A DNA stretch of 35,804 nt from a bacterium (GTDB lineage Bacteria > Zhuqueibacterota > QNDG01 > DTFT01): the NCBI GenBank assembly GCA_016933415.1, contig JAFGAX010000076.1:1-35804 (forward strand), written 5' to 3'. Of the stretch, positions 1 to 7,240 are shown piece after piece (position 1 is the first letter of the stretch; the number at the start of each line of letters is the position of its first letter). The notes under the pieces are model-generated. The model did no database searches. It saw only the letters and a list, made by a program, of their open reading frames with translations, and was not told the DNA's origin. Made by a program: the position numbers and the translations under genes.

Positions 1-108
1 ACCGTCGGGCCGAATGACCGTTTCCGTCTCGAATTCCCGGCACCCGGACAGGATCGCCGTCAGCAGTACGGAAAACGCCAGGATCCCCCGCTTCAGATAC
101 GATTCCAT
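1..108 (-). CDS. Lipoprotein, N-terminal fragment (runs off the window)
   Basis: The 36 visible codons start at an ATG with a strong AGGAGG ribosome binding site about six bases upstream. They encode a short basic N-region, a hydrophobic stretch and the lipobox LSGC (Cys at residue 23), so the product is exported and lipidated. The start lies inside the last codons of the anti-sigma gene (about 16 bases of overlap), so the two are probably translationally coupled and belong to one operon with the sigma factor. The mature protein is outside the window and its function cannot be named. An envelope protein cotranscribed with a sigma/anti-sigma pair is often part of the stress regulon, but that is inference. 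Confidence 0.75.
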   Translation of the reverse strand, partial: MESYLKRGILAFSVLLTAILSGCREFETETVIRPDG

Positions 109-803
109 GACTTTCCTCCTCGTTTTTCCATTTGACGCACCCATTCAGATGCAATCGGATCCTTTTCCAGATGCCGTACAAGGTCCGGCACGGAAACACG
201 CCCCCCGTCCCTGCCCCGGGTCAGCCTCTTCGCGCTTCCGGCCAGGGCCCTAACAGCCGGGTCGTCCGGATACAGCCGGACCAAAGCCTCCAGGTCGGAA
301 CGCCGAACGGTCACACGGTCTTGGTCCAGCGGAACCGATTCACTGATGCGGCTCCGGAGTTCCGTCCATGATTCAGTTCCCGCGGGCCGGACGGACGATC
401 GGCCGGCCATGCGGTCCTCCAGCCTCGCCACCCGGCGAAGGACCAGGGCTTCCTGGCCCGCGAAAAACAGAACCGCGCAGGCCGCGGCTCCGGACAGAAC
501 CAGGCGGCCGGTCCGCGCCGGAAGGAACGGGACGGTCCACGGCCTCCGGGCCGGTTCAGGCCGCTTCTCCCTCGCAACGGCCGAGAGAATCCGATCCGTC
601 ATGCCCGCGCTCGGAATCGGCTGTGTCTGCCGCATCCGTTCAGCGGCAAGGGCCGCGAGCCGCATCCCCCGGTTTGTCTCCAGCCGCGCCGCGCGGCATT
701 CGGGGCACGCGGCGAGATGCTGTTCCAGTTCCCGGCCGGATTTTTCATCCAGCTCGCCCGGCCTGTTCAGGAGCATCCATTCCCCGTACCGTCCGCATTT
801 CAT
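93..803 (-). CDS. Membrane anti-sigma factor with zinc-finger (ZAS) domain
   Basis: This is a 236-residue protein. The N-terminus carries a zinc-binding anti-sigma pattern: Cys3, then His29, Cys33 and Cys36 in HLAACPEC, as in the zf-HC2/ZAS family that clamps ECF sigma factors. A single membrane helix at about residues 100-116 follows a basic, proline-rich linker, and a C-terminal region of about 115 residues is probably periplasmic. The ATG overlaps the sigma-factor stop codon by four bases (ATGA at 800-803), the usual arrangement for a cognate pair. The model is that the cytoplasmic ZAS domain holds the sigma factor at the membrane until an envelope signal leads to release. The C-terminal domain is not one I recognise, so the signal is unknown. 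Confidence 0.85.
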   Translation of the reverse strand: MKCGRYGEWMLLNRPGELDEKSGRELEQHLAACPECRAARLETNRGMRLAALAAERMRQTQPIPSAGMTDRILSAVAREKRPEPARRPWTVPFLPARTGRLVLSGAAACAVLFFAGQEALVLRRVARLEDRMAGRSSVRPAGTESWTELRSRISESVPLDQDRVTVRRSDLEALVRLYPDDPAVRALAGSAKRLTRGRDGGRVSVPDLVRHLEKDPIASEWVRQMEKRGGKSWNRI

Positions 804-1363
804 GGTTTTTTCCCCACTTTCTCCAGCGCTTCAAACCTCGCAGCCAGGGTCTTGCGGCCGAGGCACAGGTTGCTGATCACCGACCGCCTGGACATGCCGA
901 GGGCTTCGGCTGTTTCCTCCACGCTCATGTCCTGCACGTCCCGAAGCACGAAAACCATTCTCTGCTTGGGGGGCAGGTCCGGGATGAAGCGCTCCATCCA
1001 CCGGACCAGGTCGCGGTCCTCAAGCCTGCGGGCCGGGTCGTCGTCCGACACCAGGCGTTCTTCCGCGCCGGGCCTCATTTCCCCGGTCCGTTTCCGGTCC
1101 GCGGATTTGAGGCGGTCCAGGCAGACATTGGCCGTGATCCTGTTCAGCCAGGATTGAAACGGCCGGCCGGTGTCGAAACGGTGCAGGTGCCGCCAGACCC
1201 GGATGAACGCCTCCTGCACCGCGTCCTCCGCGTCCGCCCGGCGGCCCAGGATCCGAAGGGCCAGGCTGTACGCCGTTCCCTGGTGCCGCTCCACGATCCT
1301 TCTGAAGGCGTCCTCGTCGCCGGTCCGCGCCAGAAGCATCAGTTCCGTGTCCGTCTCTTCCAA
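800..1363 (-). CDS. ECF-family RNA polymerase sigma factor (RpoE-like)
   Basis: Region 2 is visible in the stretch from GDEDAFRRIV through AEDAVQEAFIRVW, and region 4 as LPPKQRMVFVLRDVQDMSVEETA followed by a helix-turn-helix (LGMSRRSVIS). From the TTG at 1363 the product is 187 residues, the usual ECF length, beginning MEETDTELMLLARTG. The reading frame stays open to a TTG at 1447 (215 residues), but that stretch contains a promoter-like pair (1413-1441), so I prefer the inner start. A GGGAAGG sequence lies just before it. An ATG at 1339 would cut region 2 short. The gene is followed with a 4-base overlap by its anti-sigma factor. It directs RNA polymerase to a small regulon, probably envelope-related. 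Confidence 0.88.
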   Translation of the reverse strand: MEETDTELMLLARTGDEDAFRRIVERHQGTAYSLALRILGRRADAEDAVQEAFIRVWRHLHRFDTGRPFQSWLNRITANVCLDRLKSADRKRTGEMRPGAEERLVSDDDPARRLEDRDLVRWMERFIPDLPPKQRMVFVLRDVQDMSVEETAEALGMSRRSVISNLCLGRKTLAARFEALEKVGKKP

Positions 1364-1412
1364 CGGCCTTCCCGCGTTTGGGGGTTCAGCGGACGCCTTC
1401 TCCGCACCATAC

Positions 1413-1441
1413 AGGATACGACTGAAAAGCCTTCCGGTCAA
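1413..1441 (-). promoter_or_regulatory. Possible sigma70-type promoter of the sigma/anti-sigma operon
   Basis: On the minus strand TTGACC (1436-1441) and TATCCT (1413-1418) are separated by 17 bases. Transcription would start near 1406, which supports the inner TTG start at 1363. It could instead be chance inside the coding sequence if the TTG at 1447 is used. Confidence 0.35.
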
Positions 1442-1472
1442 ATACAATTTCCGGCCCAGGCCGGTTTTTCAC

Positions 1473-1501
1473 TTGACTATTTGAAAGGTTTGCCCTATAA
1501 T
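1473..1501 (+). promoter_or_regulatory. Sigma70-type promoter for the response regulator - hybrid kinase operon
   Basis: TTGACT (1473-1478) and a consensus TATAAT (1496-1501) are spaced by exactly 17 bases. It lies in the gap between the divergent sigma-factor and response-regulator genes. The leader to the ATG at 1552 is about 45 bases and contains GAAGGA as a ribosome binding site about nine bases before the start. Confidence 0.8.
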
Positions 1502-1551
1502 AAAGAGGGAGGACAGCCCCGCCCCTTCGATCCCCTTGAAGGATTCCGTGT

Positions 1552-2010
1552 ATGGCCCAGAAGACCATTCTCCTCGTGGAAGACGACCCCAACGACGAAC
1601 AACTCGCAGTGCGGGCCCTGGCGTCGGACCCGGCCCGGCCGGGCGTGCGCGTGGCCCGGGACGGCCGTGAGGCCCTCGAGATTCTGTTCCGCCAGACCGA
1701 AACCGAGTCCGGCGCCGTGCGGCTCGGCCCGCTCCATCTCGTGCTCCTGGACATCCGGCTGCCGGGCATGGACGGCCTTGAAGTGCTGCGCCGCATCCGG
1801 TCGCACGAAAAAACCCGCCATTTGCCGGTGGTCATGTTCACGTCCTCGGAGTCCGGAAACGACTGGACGGAAAGCTACCGCCTGGGCGCGAACAGCGTGG
1901 TGCGCAAGCCCTCGGACGCGTCCCAGTTCGAGGCGAACTTGCGCCAGCTGGCCGGATACTGGCTCACGGTGAACATGCCCTCTCCGATCGGCGTCCGGGA
2001 GGCCTCATGA
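1552..2010 (+). CDS. Single-domain response regulator (Rcp1-like receiver)
   Basis: The 152 residues consist of one receiver domain. The acidic pocket is EDD (residues 10-12), the phosphoacceptor is Asp67 in LLDIRLPGMDG, the Thr/Ser switch is in VMFTSSE, and the conserved Lys is in VVRKPSD. A long loop before the Asp and the sequence FRQTETESG are typical of the Rcp1 family, whose partners are phytochrome-type or bacteriophytochrome-like kinases. There is no output domain, so the protein probably acts as a phosphorelay shuttle or by protein contact. Its stop overlaps the next start by four bases (2007-2010), so it is coupled to the hybrid kinase and probably exchanges phosphate with it. Confidence 0.9.
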   Translation: MAQKTILLVEDDPNDEQLAVRALASDPARPGVRVARDGREALEILFRQTETESGAVRLGPLHLVLLDIRLPGMDGLEVLRRIRSHEKTRHLPVVMFTSSESGNDWTESYRLGANSVVRKPSDASQFEANLRQLAGYWLTVNMPSPIGVREAS

Positions 2011-3587
2011 ACGGCGAACTCCGCATTCTGCTCGTGGAAGACTCGGAGGATGACGCCTTTCTCCTGAAAAACGCGCTCGAAAAGGGCGGCGTCAGGCCGA
2101 CCATCCAGCGCGTGGAAACGGCCGGTGCCATGCAGGCGGCCCTGGATTCGCAGGAATGGGACGTGGTCATTTCGGATTATTTCATGCCCAATTTCAGCGG
2201 CACGGACGCGCTCGCCGTGCTCAAGGCCAAGGGACTGGACCTGCCGTTCCTCATCGTCTCCGGCGCGGTCGAGGAGGAAACCGCCGTTCTGGCCATGCGC
2301 GCCGGCGCGCACGACTACATCATGAAGGACAATCTCGCGCGGCTGATCCCCGTCATCGAGCGGGAACGCCGAGAGGCTGAAATGCGGCGGAACCAGCGTC
2401 GCATCGAGGAGGAAAAGCGCAAGATCGAGGCCCAGCTCTTCCAGTCCCGCAAGATGGAGGCCATCGGCCGGCTGACGGGCGGCGTGGCGCACGACTTCAA
2501 CAACATCCTCACCGCGATACGCGGATACACGGACCTGGCCATCCGCCGCACGGAACCGGGCTCGTCCATGCATGCCGATCTCTCCGAGGTGCAGACCGCG
2601 GTCGACCGGGCCGCGAGCCTCACCCGCCAGCTCCTCCTCTTCAGCCGCTGTCAGCCCATGGAATTCGAGCCGGTCGACGTGAACAAGTCGATCCGCAACC
2701 TGCTGGGCATGCTCCGCCGCATTCTCGGAGAGGACGTGCAGGTCGCGTACGAACTGTCCGAGGATCCGCTGATCACGATCGCGGACCCCACGTCCGTCGA
2801 GCAGATGCTCATGAATCTGGTCGTCAACAGCCGCGACGCCATGCCGGAAGGCGGCACCATCCGGATCCGCACGGAACCGGTGGGTCTCAAGGCGGCCGAC
2901 GTTCGGAAAATGCCGGACGGCCGTCCGGGCCGTTTCATCCGGATGTCCGTGTCCGACACGGGATCGGGAATGGACGCCGCCGTGATTGAACACATTTTCG
3001 AGCCGTTTTTCACGACCAAGGACATGGGAAAGGGAAGCGGCCTGGGCCTGTCGGTGGTCTACGGAATCGTGCAGCAGCACAAGGGATGGATCACCGTGGA
3101 CAGCCGGCCCGGAAGCGGATCGGAGTTCCACGTCTTTCTCCCGCGCTCGGACGCCAGGCCGAAATCACAGACGCCGGAGGGCCCCGTGCCCAGGGCGGTC
3201 AGGGGCCTCGGCGAACGCATCCTCCTCATCGAGGACGAGGAGAGTGTGCTGAATTACACCCTGCGGTCTCTCGAGGACAACGGGTACCGGGTCTACGCCG
3301 CGTCCGGGGAGAAGGACGCCCTGGACCTGTTTGCCGCCCAGCAGGGCGACTTTCACCTTGTCTTCTCGGACGTGGTGCTGCCCCACACGACCGGGCTCAA
3401 GCTCATCGAAAAAATGACCGCGGAAAATCCCGCGCTCCGAGTGCTTTTTTCGAGCGGATACACGGATACCAAGTCGCAGTGGAAGATCATCGAGGAAAAG
3501 GGATACCCGTTTCTGCAGAAGCCGTATTCACTCGACCACCTGCTGAAGACGGTGCATGAGGTTTTAAGCAAAAAAAGAAGTTCATAG
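2007..3587 (+). CDS. Hybrid sensor kinase: receiver - HisKA - HATPase - receiver
   Basis: This is a 526-residue cytoplasmic protein with no membrane segment. An N-terminal receiver (Asp57 in VVISDYFMP) is followed by a coiled coil (about 115-147) and the kinase core. The phosphorylated His162 is in GGVAHDFNN, the N box in MNLVVNSRDAM, and the G boxes in DTGSGM and GKGSGLGLSVV. A C-terminal receiver (about 405-522) carries the acceptor in VFSDVVLP and Lys in FLQKPYS. The GGVAHDFNN signature is typical of kinases with a fused C-terminal receiver. The N-terminal receiver in place of a sensor means the input is probably a phosphoryl group from another kinase or from the preceding regulator. The stop codon lies directly against a heptamer and REP repeat. 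Confidence 0.92.
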   Translation: MNGELRILLVEDSEDDAFLLKNALEKGGVRPTIQRVETAGAMQAALDSQEWDVVISDYFMPNFSGTDALAVLKAKGLDLPFLIVSGAVEEETAVLAMRAGAHDYIMKDNLARLIPVIERERREAEMRRNQRRIEEEKRKIEAQLFQSRKMEAIGRLTGGVAHDFNNILTAIRGYTDLAIRRTEPGSSMHADLSEVQTAVDRAASLTRQLLLFSRCQPMEFEPVDVNKSIRNLLGMLRRILGEDVQVAYELSEDPLITIADPTSVEQMLMNLVVNSRDAMPEGGTIRIRTEPVGLKAADVRKMPDGRPGRFIRMSVSDTGSGMDAAVIEHIFEPFFTTKDMGKGSGLGLSVVYGIVQQHKGWITVDSRPGSGSEFHVFLPRSDARPKSQTPEGPVPRAVRGLGERILLIEDEESVLNYTLRSLEDNGYRVYAASGEKDALDLFAAQQGDFHLVFSDVVLPHTTGLKLIEKMTAENPALRVLFSSGYTDTKSQWKIIEEKGYPFLQKPYSLDHLLKTVHEVLSKKRSS

Positions 3588-3589
3588 TT

Positions 3590-3839
3590 GTAGGTCCGAT
3601 ATGCTCCGCATCTTTTCCACGGAGCTATCGGACATCCCCGAGAAGTAGTTGTAGGTCCGATATGCCGAGCATCCTCTCAGCGAGGCTATCGGACATTTTT
3701 TTTTAACACGTCCGAAAGGACAGTAGTAGGTCCGATATGCCGAGCATCCTCTCAGCGAGGCTATCGGACATTTTTTTAAACACGTCCGAAAGTAGTAGGT
3801 CCGATATGCCGAGCATCCTCTCAGCGAGGCTATCGGACA
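3590..3839 (+). repeat. Array of four GTAG-headed REP-like hairpins (TA subtype)
   Basis: Four copies start at 3590, 3651, 3726 and 3795. Each begins GTAGGTCCGATAT and ends CTATCGGACA, folding into a hairpin with one bulged T. Copies two to four share an identical interior and a following T tract (7-9 T) plus the phrase AACACGTCCGAAAG, so they form a tandem array with 75- and 69-base steps. Copy one has a different inner stem (GCTCCG pairing with CGGAGC). The hairpin plus T tract could also terminate transcription from the hybrid kinase gene. Confidence 0.85.
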
Positions 3840-3892
3840 TTTTTTTTTAACACGTCCGAAAGGACAGAAAAAATGAGCCGTTTCGGAAAAAA

Positions 3893-3980
3893 GTCCGAAA
3901 GCCTCGCCTTCCCGCTTCACGGGACCAATCGACAGATTCCCGCTATTGAAGGGCTTCGCGGTCTCGGCATTTCGGACCTA
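3893..3980 (-). repeat. REP-like hairpin, AA subtype with long interior, inverted
   Basis: Read on the minus strand it starts TAGGTCCGAAATGCC and ends GGCTTTCGGAC, with the same bulged T as the TA subtype. The preceding base gives ATAG rather than GTAG. The interior of about 60 bases contains the module CAATCGACAGATTCCCG also seen near 34180 and, diverged, near 31480. No gene is supported between 3588 and 4029. Confidence 0.75.
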
Positions 3981-3998
3981 TAATAAACTTTCCGGAAA

Positions 3999-4033
3999 TG
4001 TCCGATAGCCCCTTCGGGGCATATCGGACCTAC
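3999..4033 (-). repeat. REP-like hairpin, TA subtype, minimal copy
   Basis: On the minus strand the element is GTAGGTCCGATAT, an inner stem GCCCC/GGGGC closed by GAA, and CTATCGGACA. At 35 bases it is the shortest copy. Its GTAG head supplies the TAG stop codon of the HAD gene (4030-4032). Confidence 0.85.
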
Positions 4034-4686
4034 ATCGAACTGTTACCCTCCCCCTCCACCACCCCCTCCACCTCCGCAATATCCGACAGCACTTTCCACG
4101 CGCCTTCGAACCTCCCGCCCCGGGACAGCCCGCGGGGAATGACGACGCAGCGAATGCCCGCGGCCACAGCGGACGCGAGGCCGCGTTCCGAATCCTCTAC
4201 CGCGAGGCATTCCGCCTCGGACAGTCCGGACCTGTCCAGGGCCTTGAGATAGGGATCCGGTTCCGGCTTGTACCGCGTCGTGTCCTCCGCGTCGATGACG
4301 AAATCGATGTACTGCAGAATGCCGGTCTTTTCGTGTATGATGCGGAAATGCTCGCGCCTGGAGCTGGTCACGATGGCCATGGCCGCCCGGCCATGCAGGC
4401 GCCGAACCGTTTCCAATGCGCCGGGAACCGCGATGTCGGATTCGGTGATGAGCTTCGAATACACGGCGTTACGCTCCCGTTTCAGATCCGGAATCCGGGA
4501 TTCGGGGAATCCCCTGTCGACGGCCAGGTGCCAGGGTCCGGTCGCGCGGACCATCAGCGTTTCAATGAAGGTCGACTCGGTCAGTGCCACGCCGACGCTT
4601 TCGAGAACGCGCCGCGTGGCCTCGAAGTACAGACGCTCGGTGTCCACCAGAACGCCGTCATTGTCCCAGAATATCGCGCGGATCAT
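4030..4686 (-). CDS. HAD-superfamily hydrolase (beta-phosphoglucomutase-like phosphatase)
   Basis: This is about 218 residues from the ATG at 4686, which has GGGGA just upstream. The open frame reaches 4734, but the extra residues do not look like family sequence. All four HAD motifs are visible: the DxD nucleophile in WDNDGVLVDT, the Ser/Thr of motif II in IVTSS, the Lys of motif III in RYKPEPDP, and the motif IV acid in AVEDSERG. The helical cap between motifs I and II marks subfamily IA. It probably dephosphorylates a small phosphosugar or similar metabolite, but the substrate cannot be read from sequence. The last codons end inside a REP-like repeat whose GTAG gives the stop codon. An intrinsic terminator separates it from the ribosomal genes upstream. 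Confidence 0.85.
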   Translation of the reverse strand: MIRAIFWDNDGVLVDTERLYFEATRRVLESVGVALTESTFIETLMVRATGPWHLAVDRGFPESRIPDLKRERNAVYSKLITESDIAVPGALETVRRLHGRAAMAIVTSSRREHFRIIHEKTGILQYIDFVIDAEDTTRYKPEPDPYLKALDRSGLSEAECLAVEDSERGLASAVAAGIRCVVIPRGLSRGGRFEGAWKVLSDIAEVEGVVEGEGNSSM

Positions 4687-4792
4687 TTTTCCCCACTGCG
4701 CCCGGATTTCGACCCCGGGGTCATTGGATGACATGGGTTTGAGGTTGTTCCGAAAATGACAATCAATGCATTACCCCAACAACCATTTTTTT

Positions 4793-4836
4793 ATCCGTGT
4801 CCATCTGTTCCATCCGCTCAATCCGTGTTCCATTTC
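4793..4836. repeat. ATCCGT-type nonamer repeat tract
   Basis: Degenerate units with a core of ATCCGTGT or ATCCGCTCA recur about every nine bases. The same family occurs at 26301-26343. The tract lies between the rpmA terminator and the HAD gene. Confidence 0.6.
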
Positions 4837-4843
4837 TTTTACT

Positions 4844-4877
4844 AAAAAAAAACCCCGGCGGGCTTGCGCCCCCGGGG
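4844..4877 (-). terminator. Intrinsic terminator of the rplU-rpmA operon
   Basis: On the minus strand a ten-pair stem (CCCCGG and GGGC pairing with GCCC and CCGGGG, one bulged G) is closed by a GCAA tetraloop and followed by nine T. It lies 22 bases after the rpmA stop. Confidence 0.93.
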
Positions 4878-4899
4878 AATGCCCTGGTTTCCGGAACGA

Positions 4900-5151
4900 T
4901 CAGTTGGGATACACGCTGATCACGCGGCGGCCGCCGAGGTTCTCGAACTTCACCTTGCCGTCCGCTGTGGCGAACAGGGAGCAGTCTCCGCCCTTCATCA
5001 CATTGACGCCCGGGTGGAACTTCGTGCCCTTCTGGCGCATGAGAATGTTGCCGGCTTTCACGGCCTGTCCGCCGAAGCGTTTGACGCCCAGCCGCTGCGC
5101 CTGGCTGTCTCGCCCGTTCTTGGAACTGCCGACGCCCTTTTTATGTGCCAT
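4900..5151 (-). CDS. rpmA: 50S ribosomal protein bL27
   Basis: This is 83 residues, full length for the family. It begins [16 protein letters not shown] and contains the conserved [16 protein letters not shown]. The start is the standard AHKKG form, with no N-terminal extension of the kind that is cleaved in Firmicutes. bL27 sits near the peptidyl-transferase centre and contacts tRNA with its flexible N-terminus. It is separated from rplU by 38 bases and ends in a strong intrinsic terminator. Confidence 0.98.
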   Translation of the reverse strand: MAHKKGVGSSKNGRDSQAQRLGVKRFGGQAVKAGNILMRQKGTKFHPGVNVMKGGDCSLFATADGKVKFENLGGRRVISVYPN

Positions 5152-5189
5152 GACTGAAATCTCCGTGGTTTTAAAAATGAGGCGCCTGT

Positions 5190-5501
5190 TCAGGCGCTGA
5201 TCTTGTCGATGCGGATCTCGGTGAACGGCTGGCGGTGGCCGCGCTTGACCTGGTAGTTCTTGCGGCGTTTCTTCTTGAAAATCATGACTTTATCAGCCTT
5301 GCCTTGCGAAACGACCGTGGCTTCGACCTTTGCGCCCGAAACCGTGGGACATCCGACCTTGACCTGGTCACCGTCGGCAACCAGCAGAACCTTTTCGATC
5401 AGCACGGATTTGCCCGGCTCGGCTTCGAGTGTGGGAACACGCAGGGTCGACTTTTCCTCGACTTTCCATTGCATTCCGCCCAATTCCATGATGGCGTACA
5501 T
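5190..5501 (-). CDS. rplU: 50S ribosomal protein bL21
   Basis: This is 103 residues, the normal length. Family features are the N-terminus MYAIMELGG, the central [14 protein letters not shown] and the basic [17 protein letters not shown] stretch that binds 23S rRNA. AAAGGAGG lies about 11 bases before the ATG. The gene has its own promoter overlapping the end of the RNase gene upstream and is cotranscribed with rpmA, the usual pairing in bacteria. No ysxB-type protease gene lies between them. Confidence 0.98.
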   Translation of the reverse strand: MYAIMELGGMQWKVEEKSTLRVPTLEAEPGKSVLIEKVLLVADGDQVKVGCPTVSGAKVEATVVSQGKADKVMIFKKKRRKNYQVKRGHRQPFTEIRIDKISA

Positions 5502-5549
5502 GAGTATGAAGATCCTCCTTTGGGAGCGGTGGTATCCAAAAAGCCATGT

Positions 5550-5578
5550 AATTTAATGAATTGACCTCAAGATGTCAA
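5550..5578 (-). promoter_or_regulatory. Sigma70 promoter for rplU-rpmA, embedded in the end of the RNase gene
   Basis: On the minus strand a consensus TTGACA (5573-5578) and TAAATT (5550-5555) are 17 bases apart. The TTGACA is read as Leu-Thr in the last codons of the RNase G/E gene, whose TGA stop follows. Confidence 0.75.
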
Positions 5579-7240
5579 GCCGAAAAAGCGGCGCCATCCC
5601 TTTTTCCCTTTCTTTTTTTCCTCTCCGGCGGGCGTGCAGGTGAAGTCCTCCTCCCGCTGGGTCTCGTCGCGGACCAGCTTGATCATGACCAGGTATTTGG
5701 CCATGAACTGCTTCACGCGGCTCTTCAACCCCCCTTCGGAAAGATAATCGGCCAGTTCGGGATGGACCTTCATCACCAGACGCCGCGCGCCGCTTTCGGT
5801 CTTGACCTGCTGAATGCGGCGTTCGATCTGGGTGATCAGCATGCTCTTGGTCGGCACGCGGCCGAGGCCCTCGCACCGCGGGCAGTTCTCGCTGAGCCGC
5901 GCGAACAGGCTGGGCCGGACGCGCTCGCGGGTGAGCGACACGAGCCCGAAATCGTTCATCGGCAGGATGTCGAACACGGCCTGGTCCTTCTTCAGCTCCT
6001 TGTGCAGCTCGTTCACGATGCGCTTGCGGAGCTTCTCGTTGCGCAGGTCGATGAAGTCGATCGTGACGATGCCGCCGATGTCGCGGAGCCGGAGCTGGCG
6101 CCCGATCTCGCGGGCCGCCTCGAGGTCGGTCTCGTAGGCGTTGATCTCCTGGTCGCGATGGCCGACGGACCGGCCGCTGTTCACGTCGATGACGGTCATG
6201 GCCTCGGTCTGGTCGAAGATGATGGACCCGCCGCGCCTCAGCCAGATCTTGCGCGCCAGGCTCCGCTCGATCTGCTCCTCGACCTTGAAACGGTCGAACA
6301 CCGGCACGTGGTCGCGGTACAGCTCGACCTTGGGCAGAAGGCCTGGCGACACTTCGGCGAGGTACTCGCGTATCTCGGCGTGCAGTTTCTTGGAATCGAT
6401 CAGAACGCGGGTAATGTCGGGCGTGAACAGGTCGCGCATGATGCTCGACGTCATGCCCATGTCCTTGTGCAGCAGCATGGGTGCGCGGTTCGCCTTGGCG
6501 GTCGCCTCGATCTCCCGCCAGGTCTGCGTCAGATGGTCCAGATCGGCCTTGAGGGTTTCGAAATCCTTGCCCGCGGCCACGGTGCGCACGATCAGACCGA
6601 ATCCCGGGGGACAGAGCTGGCGCGCGATTTTGCGGAGCCGGTGACGCTCGTGGTCGCTCTCGATTTTCTTGGACACGCCGACCGTGGCATCGTTGGGCAC
6701 GAGGACGCAGAACCGGCCGGGCAGGGACACCATGGCCGTGAGCCGCGCGCCTTTGGTGTTGATGGGCTCCTTGGCGATCTGGACGATGATTTCCTGTCCG
6801 GGCCTCAGGTGAAAGGAGCGGCGCTCGTGACGCGGGCCCCCGCCCTGTCCTCCGCCCCGTCCGCCGCGCCCGCCGCGGCGCCGGGGCCTCCGCTGGGGCG
6901 GCTGTTTGCCGTCCGCGGATGCGGGCTGGGCCTTGGGATCGGCATCCGGATCGTCTTCGTCGTCCGTTTCAACGGTCTCGGCCAGCGCGGCGAATTCCAG
7001 CGGCCCGCCGCCGAGGTCGGAGAAGGAGAGAAATCCGTTCTGCTTGAGGCCGATGTCGATGAAGCCGGCGTGCACGGCCTCCACGACATTGACGACGCGG
7101 CCCTTGTAGATGTCGCCGACCATGCGCTCGTTTTCCATGTTCTCGAAAAACAGCTCGACCAGACAGCCGTCCTCCAGGATGGCGATACGGGTTTCGGTGG
7201 ACGAGGCGGTGACGACAATTTCCTTTCGCACGTTATGCAT
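5567..7240 (-). CDS. rng: Ribonuclease G/E
   Basis: This is a 557-residue endoribonuclease that cleaves single-stranded RNA (rRNA maturation and mRNA turnover). The S1 domain starts at about residue 40 (VGDIYKGRVVNVVEAVHAGFIDIG). The DNase-I-like catalytic core holds the two metal-binding acids: Asp352 in MTVIDVNSGRS and Asp395 in IVTIDFIDLR. The Zn-link that joins subunits is CPRC (Cys453, Cys456). Oddly, the S1 domain is interrupted at about residues 80-147 by an acidic run and then a run of Arg and Gly resembling RGG RNA-binding sequence. The length fits RNase G with this insert rather than a full RNase E scaffold. The start overlaps the end of the radical-SAM gene by eight bases. Confidence 0.93.
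   Translation of the reverse strand: MHNVRKEIVVTASSTETRIAILEDGCLVELFFENMENERMVGDIYKGRVVNVVEAVHAGFIDIGLKQNGFLSFSDLGGGPLEFAALAETVETDDEDDPDADPKAQPASADGKQPPQRRPRRRGGRGGRGGGQGGGPRHERRSFHLRPGQEIIVQIAKEPINTKGARLTAMVSLPGRFCVLVPNDATVGVSKKIESDHERHRLRKIARQLCPPGFGLIVRTVAAGKDFETLKADLDHLTQTWREIEATAKANRAPMLLHKDMGMTSSIMRDLFTPDITRVLIDSKKLHAEIREYLAEVSPGLLPKVELYRDHVPVFDRFKVEEQIERSLARKIWLRRGGSIIFDQTEAMTVIDVNSGRSVGHRDQEINAYETDLEAAREIGRQLRLRDIGGIVTIDFIDLRNEKLRKRIVNELHKELKKDQAVFDILPMNDFGLVSLTRERVRPSLFARLSENCPRCEGLGRVPTKSMLITQIERRIQQVKTESGARRLVMKVHPELADYLSEGGLKSRVKQFMAKYLVMIKLVRDETQREEDFTCTPAGEEKKKGKKGWRRFFGLTS

Noticed and set aside
3651-3839. Possible CRISPR array
   Set aside because: The repeats are long hairpins with near-identical, T-rich intervals instead of unique spacers, and no cas genes are present.
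3582-3920. A 112-residue minus-strand frame with a repeated CPIASLRGCSAYRTY unit
   Set aside because: The peptide repeat is only the translation of the REP-like hairpin array. The frame survives because two unit steps (75 and 69) are multiples of three. Other copies break the frame and there is no ribosome binding site.
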